21,206 nt of DNA from CAZAQB01 sp964487155. Its GTDB lineage: Bacteria > Pseudomonadota > Gammaproteobacteria > Nitrococcales > Nitrococcaceae. Positions 16,617-21,206 of the stretch are shown here, one piece after another. The position numbers and the translations under genes were made by a program. The DNA is taken from assembly GCA_964487155.1 (NCBI GenBank), contig CAZAQB010000055.1:1-21206 (forward strand), read 5' to 3'. The notes below the pieces were generated by a model. It searched no databases. It was not told the DNA's origin and worked only from the letters and a program-made list of their open reading frames with translations. How positions within the stretch are numbered: position 1 is the stretch's first letter; each line of letters begins with the position of its first letter.

Positions 16617-17281
16617 CCTTCCTGCCGCACGGCGGCGGCGGTCTGGGCCGGGTCGCGGGCCCGGGTGAGTTTCTCCACCGCCGCCAGCACGTTGCTCGGA
16701 GCGGTGAATCCAAAGAAGCGATACCAGACGTTGCGCCGGGAATCGCCCACCATGATGGAGACGGGGTGGTCCTCGAAATCGGGCGTGTAGGCGCCCAGCT
16801 TTTCCAGCAGGCCGTCCACCCGCGCCTTGGGGCCGGTAAGAAAGCGCCAGTTCGCGCCGGCGCCGTGCTCGTCGGCGTAGCGGCCGAGCCGCTCCGGCGT
16901 GTCGGTCACGGGGTCCACCGTCAGGGACACCATGGCGACGTCATCCCCCACCCGATCACCCAGCTTGTTCTGCACCTGCTTTAGAATGGCGGTCAGCACC
17001 GGGCAGGCGGTGGTACAGCTGGTGTAGATGAAGTCCATCACCACAATGTCATCGCCGAGCACCTCGCTGACAAAGCGCAGCTTGGCGCCGCTGCGGTCCA
17101 CCAGCGTGAGATCCGGCAGAGGCTCCAGGCGCACCGCCCGCTTCTCGTCCAGGGGAGTAGGATCGGGTGCCTGTTCAGCACCGGAATGATCCTCGCCGGA
17201 GTGGGCGCCGGCGGCGCCCGCCGCCAGGATCCCCAGCAGCAGCGCCAGCAGCCCTGCCCTCATCGCACTATGCCTTGCCAT
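16613..17281 (-). CDS. SCO1/SenC family copper chaperone or thiol reductase (first copy)
   Basis: A 222-residue periplasmic protein, a diverged paralogue of the next gene. A signal peptide (about 1-26) precedes HSGEDHSG, again His-rich at the mature N-terminus. Cys89 and Cys93 in TSCTTACP and His172 in EDHPVSIMVGD complete the copper site. GGGAGG five bases before the ATG at 17281 supports that start over the ATG at 17263. The gene is 18 bases after the propeller gene. Two adjacent SCO genes suggest either division of labour, one carrying copper and one reducing thiols, or two copper sites to be filled in the client. Confidence 0.94.
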   Translation of the reverse strand: MARHSAMRAGLLALLLGILAAGAAGAHSGEDHSGAEQAPDPTPLDEKRAVRLEPLPDLTLVDRSGAKLRFVSEVLGDDIVVMDFIYTSCTTACPVLTAILKQVQNKLGDRVGDDVAMVSLTVDPVTDTPERLGRYADEHGAGANWRFLTGPKARVDGLLEKLGAYTPDFEDHPVSIMVGDSRRNVWYRFFGFTAPSNVLAAVEKLTRARDPAQTAAAVRQEG

Positions 17282-17299
17282 GAATGCCTCCCAGCCACC

Positions 17300-19363
17300 T
17301 TACTGCGGCTGCTCGTCGGACACCGGCCGGGTTGCCCTTACCCCGCGCAGCGTGATGAACGGAAGGTCGGCGAACCCCAGCTCCCGGGATGGCACGGACA
17401 CGTACACGTAGTAGGCACCAGGGCGGCGGAACAGCACTTCGGCGGCGTACACGCCGGGCTCCACCTCGGTGGCGGCCACTTCGGTGCGGCCGAAGCCCGG
17501 GGCGCGGAAATAGCGCACCTGGAGATCCTCGAGGCCTTCCACGTACTGCTCGGTATTGGGATCCCACAAGCGCAGCCGCAGCTGCTGGGGCTCGCCGGTC
17601 ACCACGTTGCGGTCGTCCCCGGCCAGGCGGAGCACGGGCTCACGCTCGGCCTCGGCGAGCAGCGGATTGACATCGGCCTCCATGGTGAAGCAGTGCAGCA
17701 CCGGCGGCGCCTCCAGCACGAAGGCGATGTTGTAGGTGCCCGCCTTGGGGATCTTCGCCTCGCTCTGGTAGACGCCGGGGTCGGCTTCCCGCAATGCCCG
17801 GTCGACGATGGTCACGGCCCGGGGGCTGTGGCCGTAGCTGCGGAAGCTGCCTTTGGGCCAGTTGGCTCCCTCCATGTAGAAATAGAGCCGATCGTCGCCG
17901 GGATTCAGGGCGATCATGCCCGCATCCACCGGCGAGGCCGCCAGAGTGCTGGCGATGCTGAGCCGCTTGGCCTGGCCCGGTGCCTGGTTGCCGGTGTCGA
18001 AGCCGTGCACCGGCGGCAGATCGTTCCCCTCCAGCTCGGAGAGGTCGATCATGGCCACCTTGGAGGTGCCGATGGCGCGCACGTAGGCGAAGCTGCGGGA
18101 GAAGCCGACCTGGTAGGGCCGCCCCTCCACGCCCACCGTGTGCGCCCGGCTGTTGTCGGAGGCATCGATGATGTGCACCTCGTCGGCCCCCGGGTTGACC
18201 ACGAAACCCCAGCGCCCGCCCTCGGCGAACTCCAGCGGGCCGAGGCCGGGATCCAGGTCGATTCGGGCGCGCTGGTCGCCGGTCTCGGGGTCGATGACCC
18301 GGATGGCACCGGCGGCGGCGTCCACCGCATAGAGAAGCTCGCTGGAACTGGAGTAGGCCACATCGATGGCGACCTCGCCCACGTCCACCTGGCGCACCAC
18401 TTCGAGATTCTCGACGTCGATGATGGTGACCGTGCCGCCGGTGCGGTTGCTGACGAAGGCAAAACGGCTGTCGCTGCTGAAGGCCAGCTCATGGTGGCCG
18501 GTGCCGGTCTCGATGGTCGTCACCGGCTCGCGGCTCTCGGTATCCACCACGGTGACGCCGCTCTGTTCATTCCGCTCGCCGTTGTTGGCCACCCACAGGT
18601 AGCGGCCGTCGGGCTGCAGAGCCACCCGCAGGGGTTTGGTGCCCACGTCCACGTAGCCTTCCACCTTGAAGTTTGCGGCGTTGACCACCGCCACCACGTT
18701 CTCGGTCGGGACGCTGACGTAGAGCAGCTTGTCCTCGGCGGACTTGGTCCAGTCGCCGCCCGGCCCGCGCAGCAGGATCTGGGTGAAGAAGTTGTCGGGC
18801 ACGCCGGCCACCAGCACCGCCGGGTCGATCACCGAGATGCTGGCGTCGTTGTTCATGGCCAGGATGAAGTAGCTGTTCATGTCCAGCAGCGGACGCATGC
18901 CGGTGGTGCCACTGAGGTACAGGGAGATCCGCTCCTTGCAGTCGAGAGTCTCGCTGGCCTCGCCCGTGGCGGTCTTCTTGAGGTCCATCCAGGCGCCGGG
19001 ATACAGGCCGGACACCGGCTCGCCGGTTTCCTGGTCGGTGATCTTGAAGCGCAGCCGGGCCCGGTCGCCGCGCATCAGATCCCGGCCGCCCTCGAAGCGC
19101 CCCAGGGCGGGGACCGCGGTGAACTCCACCCGCAGGCCCTCGCGCTCCAGCACCTGGACGTCCTCGGCGTAATCCGTGGACGCCTGCTCGGACCCCTCCA
19201 CCGTCTCGGGGCCCGCGGTTGCGGCCTCCGTGGGCGGCGCGGCCTCGTCGAGCCGCCCGGACTCCTCGGCCGCCCCCAGGCCGGTAGCTCCCCATGCCAG
19301 GGCGAGGGCCGCCGCGAGAACCAGGGCGCGGCCCGCGCCCGGCTGTACCAGTCTCCACATCAT
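17300..19363 (-). CDS. Secreted YVTN-type beta-propeller protein, possible metal-binding redox protein
   Basis: A 687-residue secreted protein. A signal peptide (about 1-32) is followed by an acidic Ala/Glu linker and an Ig-like domain (about 75-175) with Cys142. A beta-propeller of YVTN repeats (about 180-480) has repeated LYVSVP, YLWVANN, FAFVSNRTGGTVTIID and LLYAVDAAAGAIRVID blades, akin to cytochrome d1-like propellers. A C-terminal region (about 490-687) contains His557-Cys558-x2-Met561 and a final Ig-like domain ending PGAYYVYVSVPS. His290-His291 sit at the start of a blade (GTGHHELAFSS), where copper propellers can place ligands. There is no heme motif. It heads the run, so it may be the main product exported or matured by the genes after it. 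I do not recognise an exact characterised homologue. Confidence 0.9.
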   Translation of the reverse strand: MMWRLVQPGAGRALVLAAALALAWGATGLGAAEESGRLDEAAPPTEAATAGPETVEGSEQASTDYAEDVQVLEREGLRVEFTAVPALGRFEGGRDLMRGDRARLRFKITDQETGEPVSGLYPGAWMDLKKTATGEASETLDCKERISLYLSGTTGMRPLLDMNSYFILAMNNDASISVIDPAVLVAGVPDNFFTQILLRGPGGDWTKSAEDKLLYVSVPTENVVAVVNAANFKVEGYVDVGTKPLRVALQPDGRYLWVANNGERNEQSGVTVVDTESREPVTTIETGTGHHELAFSSDSRFAFVSNRTGGTVTIIDVENLEVVRQVDVGEVAIDVAYSSSSELLYAVDAAAGAIRVIDPETGDQRARIDLDPGLGPLEFAEGGRWGFVVNPGADEVHIIDASDNSRAHTVGVEGRPYQVGFSRSFAYVRAIGTSKVAMIDLSELEGNDLPPVHGFDTGNQAPGQAKRLSIASTLAASPVDAGMIALNPGDDRLYFYMEGANWPKGSFRSYGHSPRAVTIVDRALREADPGVYQSEAKIPKAGTYNIAFVLEAPPVLHCFTMEADVNPLLAEAEREPVLRLAGDDRNVVTGEPQQLRLRLWDPNTEQYVEGLEDLQVRYFRAPGFGRTEVAATEVEPGVYAAEVLFRRPGAYYVYVSVPSRELGFADLPFITLRGVRATRPVSDEQPQ

Positions 19364-19372
19364 CGACACAGT

Positions 19373-19376
19373 CTCC
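19373..19376 (-). promoter_or_regulatory. Ribosome binding site deciding the propeller gene start
   Basis: GGAG nine bases before the ATG at 19363. A GTG at 19369 is also in frame but would be only three bases from this site, and the ATG at 19360 would be twelve, so 19363 is preferred. Confidence 0.5.
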
Positions 19377-19842
19377 GTGATCCGGTTTGCAGCCCCGGGG
19401 CCGGCGTCGCGGCCCGCCCGAAGCTCATGAGTCGCACGCCGGCTGCGGGCCCACGGGACCGGTTCCGGCGCATTGGCTGAAATTTTCGGCGGCCGGGCCT
19501 CCCGCCCTTATCGGCCCTCGGCCCGTGGTCTCCAGCTCCGGTGTCCGTCAGGGGGCTTCGCGACCCTTCGGTGAACCTCCGGGGGGAATACTGAGCGGCG
19601 GCAACTGCGGGGCTGCCCCCGGGGGCTCACAATCCACCACCGGGCACCCTAGCCGGGCTCGGCCTGGGTCCCTCTGACCAGGATCAAATGGCAGGACGAT
19701 GATTCTGCTGCGGGACCCGCCACCCCGCTCATTCCCCTCTGTAGCGCTTCGACAGGGCCGGGGTTGCGGAGTTTCCCGCCGCATCGGCCCGGCTGTCGGC
19801 CCATCGGACTTTTAACATTCCGTATCGGACGGGGCGCCGCCC

Positions 19843-19870
19843 TGCAACGTTGCACCTGGGACGTTGGCAC
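19843..19870. promoter_or_regulatory. Palindrome with adjacent repeat, possible operator
   Basis: TGCAACGTTGCA (19843-19854) is a perfect 12-base palindrome. ACGTTGCAC (19847-19855) recurs as ACGTTGGCAC at 19861-19870, a step of 14 bases. Such a pattern can be a regulator binding site upstream of the propeller gene. No regulator family is assigned and chance cannot be excluded. Confidence 0.25.
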
Positions 19871-19885
19871 GGGGCGGCTTGCGGG

Positions 19886-20196
19886 TCACTGGACGATCGG
19901 CCGTTTTCGTGCGTACTTGAGTACAGGCTTGAAACCGGTGGGCTGCACCCGCGGCACGCGGGTCTCCTGCCCGGCGCTGGCCGTGAACACCGAGGTCACC
20001 GGCGCCTGGTTGCCGAAGGTTGCGCCGTAGCTGGAGACCAGGTAGCCGTTCTCTCCGCGGTGCCGTAGAAGGTGTAAGTGCGGCTCTGACCCGACTCGAC
20101 CAGCGAGTTGGCGTTCTCGCCCGCAGAGCCCTCATTGGCTCTCCTTTCAGCAACCTGAGATGCAGCCTCCGCTGACTTCCGGGGCTGCCGGAGGGG
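19886..20196 (-). pseudogene. Decayed fragment resembling a multicopper oxidase
   Basis: No intact ORF covers this stretch, but two adjoining minus-strand frames give protein-like sequence. From about 20133 one frame reads EGSAGENANSLVESGQSR then TYTFYGTAE. After a shift of frame near 20055 it continues ENGYLVSSYGATFGNQ, then APVTSVFTASAGQETRV, and ends at a TGA at 19886. The S(L/V)xxGxSRTYTFY and PVxxVFxAxAGxxxRVxVxxPTG patterns are typical of cupredoxin domains in large multicopper oxidases. The copper ligands themselves are not present in the fragment. The upstream boundary is uncertain and there is no start codon in frame with a good ribosome site. It may be the relic of a gene once heading the run. 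Confidence 0.45.
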
Positions 20197-20440
20197 TTGT
20201 GGAAAATCTCAATCGACCTGCCCGATAGTCCGATACCTGGCGGGCGCAGGCGGGGGCGGGCGAATTCAGCCGGCTTCACAGACTTTTACAGTTCGCGCCC
20301 CGGGGCGCTGCCATACTCGGGGCGTGGCGGGATTGGCAGGCCGTTAAACGCCCGATTGGCCCCTGCCATGGCGACGGGGCGGGGCCGCTTCGCTGGGCTC
20401 GCCCAGCCACCGCAGACGCTGGTGCGGATGTCTGCATGGC

Positions 20441-20487
20441 AAAAGAAAACGGCGCCCCCAGCTCACCCAAGAACTGCCGGGGCGCCG
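20441..20487 (-). terminator. Rho-independent terminator, minus strand
   Basis: A perfect 9-base stem (CGGCGCCCC with GGGGCGCCG) with a 20-base loop is followed on the minus strand by TTTTCTTTT. On the plus strand the A-rich side precedes the stem, so only minus-strand termination fits. No protein gene lies directly upstream on that strand. Confidence 0.7.
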
Positions 20488-20735
20488 CCGCAACGCTGCA
20501 AGGTGTCGTGCGGCCTGTTATCCGGGCCACCGGGGCTGCCGCTGCCGCGGCTGGCGGTGCCGAGGGAGCGCAGGCGCGGGGATGTGTGCACATCCTCGTG
20601 GCTGTTGCTCCCGGCCACCAGCCCACGATCCCCTCGGACCGTCGGGTGACTCCCTTCCTCTGTCCTTGCCCGGTGGGGCGCAAAGCCGTTGGGCAGATCC
20701 CCTCCCTGCGAACGTACCCTCAAGCGACAGTGTAC
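20441..20735 (-). ncRNA. Candidate structured small RNA ending at the orphan terminator
   Basis: Upstream of the terminator at 20441-20487 the minus strand can fold into several hairpins. One at about 20528-20559 is closed by CACCG/CGGTG. A second at 20580-20595 has stem GGATGT/ACATCC and tetraloop GCAC. A third at 20597-20627 pairs CGTGG(G)CTG with CAGCCACG. No ORF here has protein-like composition. It does not resemble the 6S, tmRNA, RNase P or SRP RNA sequences I know. The 5' end is a guess; no convincing promoter was seen. Confidence 0.25.
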
Positions 20736-20888
20736 ACGCCGCGGTAACAGCGTCGCGATGCGTGGACCCGTGATCCGCCCGGCGCCAGGGCCCGGGCGGC
20801 GGCACAAGTGCTGCTCCCAACAGGCCCGCCCGCGCGAACGCCGCCGCAGCATGCGGTGGCTCGGCTTGGCTGACCGGGAGAGGATTCG
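20488..20888. other. Noncoding stretch upstream of the orphan terminator
   Basis: Open frames exist on both strands, but their translations are Arg/Pro/Gly-rich and show no motif. Apart from the hairpins described for the candidate RNA (to about 20735), I see nothing I can assign between 20736 and 20888. Confidence 0.4.
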
Positions 20889-21128
20889 CCGCGAGATGCA
20901 CGCGAAATGCACGCAATATGGAAACGGCAAGAGTTCAGCCGCAGATGAACGCGGATTAGCGCAGATTACTTGAGCGGCACCGAGGCCCAGGACCGCGACT
21001 GTGGCCGGCCCTCACCCGGAGCTTCGCATCCCGCAACCGCACGCTTGTCCTCCATCAGCGTGCATCCGCGTTCATCTGCGGCCCTGTCTCTTGTCGCATT
21101 TCTCGTGCATTTCGCGTGCATCTCGCGG
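20889..21128. repeat. Long imperfect inverted repeat
   Basis: Left arm 20889-20956 and right arm 21064-21128 are inverted copies. The outer 25 bases (20889-20913 and 21104-21128) match exactly, as do the inner 18 bases (20939-20956 and 21064-21081). The 22-25 bases between these blocks differ. A 107-base spacer separates the arms. The inner block contains CGCAGATGAACGCGGAT, a string I associate with dispersed intergenic repeats in proteobacteria. Within the outer block ATGCACG occurs twice. There is no ORF inside and no clear target-site duplication. It may be a palindromic repeat unit or a small non-autonomous element. Confidence 0.8.
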
Positions 21129-21133
21129 CCCCC

Positions 21134-21158
21134 AAAAAAACGGCCCCCGAGGGGGCCG
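21134..21158 (-). terminator. Strong rho-independent terminator of a gene beyond the right edge
   Basis: On the minus strand CGGCCCC-CTCG-GGGGCCG (7-base stem, 4-base loop) is followed directly by seven T residues. It must end a transcript entering from the right. A possible stop codon TGA at 21197-21199 could end that gene, but only two codons of it would be in the window. Confidence 0.85.
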
Positions 21159-21174
21159 CAAGTCGTTCAGGGGC

Positions 21175-21194
21175 GGGGGGCGGTGACGCCCCCC
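21175..21194. repeat. Perfect hairpin next to the terminator
   Basis: An 8-base stem (GGGGGGCG with CGCCCCCC) and a 4-base loop, 16 bases before the terminator on the minus strand. With no T-run of its own it may be a second 3'-end structure that protects or helps end the same transcript. Confidence 0.55.
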
Positions 21195-21206
21195 GATCAG
21201 GGTCGC

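Larger units (their letters stand above)
19364..19885. other. Leader region of the propeller-to-gspD run
   Basis: About 520 bases with no supported ORF. The promoter of the long run should lie here. The best I see on the minus strand is TGGAGA, 16 bases, GATAAG (19507-19534), which matches consensus at only 4 of 6 in each box. A 12-base perfect palindrome lies at 19843-19854. I see no riboswitch I can name and no terminator between the pseudogene and the propeller gene. Confidence 0.4.

Noticed and set aside
17186..19480. A 764-codon plus-strand open frame opposite the propeller gene
   Set aside because: Its composition mirrors the propeller repeats read backwards. No start context or motif supports it.
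19812..20279. A 155-codon minus-strand ORF over the oxidase-like fragment
   Set aside because: Its frame gives Arg-rich sequence without motifs. The protein-like sequence lies in the other two minus frames, so this ORF is a shadow of the remnant.
20436..20973. Several ORFs of 60-155 codons on both strands at the right end
   Set aside because: All are Arg/Pro/Gly-rich, lack ribosome sites and motifs, and cross the terminator or hairpins.
20889..21128. The repeat as a CRISPR array or insertion sequence
   Set aside because: There are only two inverted arms, not regularly spaced direct repeats, and no transposase gene or clear target duplication.

Overview
The window is very GC-rich, roughly 70 percent by eye. 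Every gene I can support lies on the minus strand, so it reads from right to left. Strong GC bias at third codon positions produces many long false ORFs on the opposite strand. A complete Xanthomonas-type type II secretion (T2SS) gene order, lipoprotein-like secretin, SCO proteins and class I cytochrome c point to a Gram-negative proteobacterium. A high-GC gammaproteobacterium is my best guess, but I cannot fix the genus.

Right edge (19364-21206): about 1.8 kb without an intact gene. It holds a minus-strand terminator belonging to a gene beyond the window (21134-21158), a long imperfect inverted repeat (20889-21128), a second minus-strand terminator with hairpin-rich sequence upstream that could be a small RNA (20441 to about 20735), and a frameshifted remnant that reads like part of a multicopper oxidase (about 19886-20196).

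Centre (3055-19363): fifteen genes in one orientation with 4-base stop/start overlaps or short gaps, looking like one long operon. First come redox and copper genes: a secreted YVTN-type beta-propeller protein, two tandem SCO/SenC proteins, and a cytochrome c fused to an ABC-type ligand-binding domain. A periplasmic parvulin prolyl isomerase follows, then gspE-F-G-H-I-J-K-L-M-N-D. The prepilin peptidase gene gspO is not in the window.

Left edge (13-3054): after 477 bp with a plausible promoter comes a membrane protein with three PAS domains, a receiver lacking its phospho-acceptor aspartate, and an intact Hpt domain, but no kinase domain.

My inference is that the central block is a dedicated export and assembly unit. 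SCO proteins would supply copper or reduced thiols, the isomerase would fold cargo in the periplasm, the cytochrome fusion would pass electrons or sense a ligand, and the T2SS would carry a redox protein to the cell surface. The propeller protein and a now-decayed multicopper oxidase are the candidate cargoes. The linkage is visible in the sequence; the function is a hypothesis.
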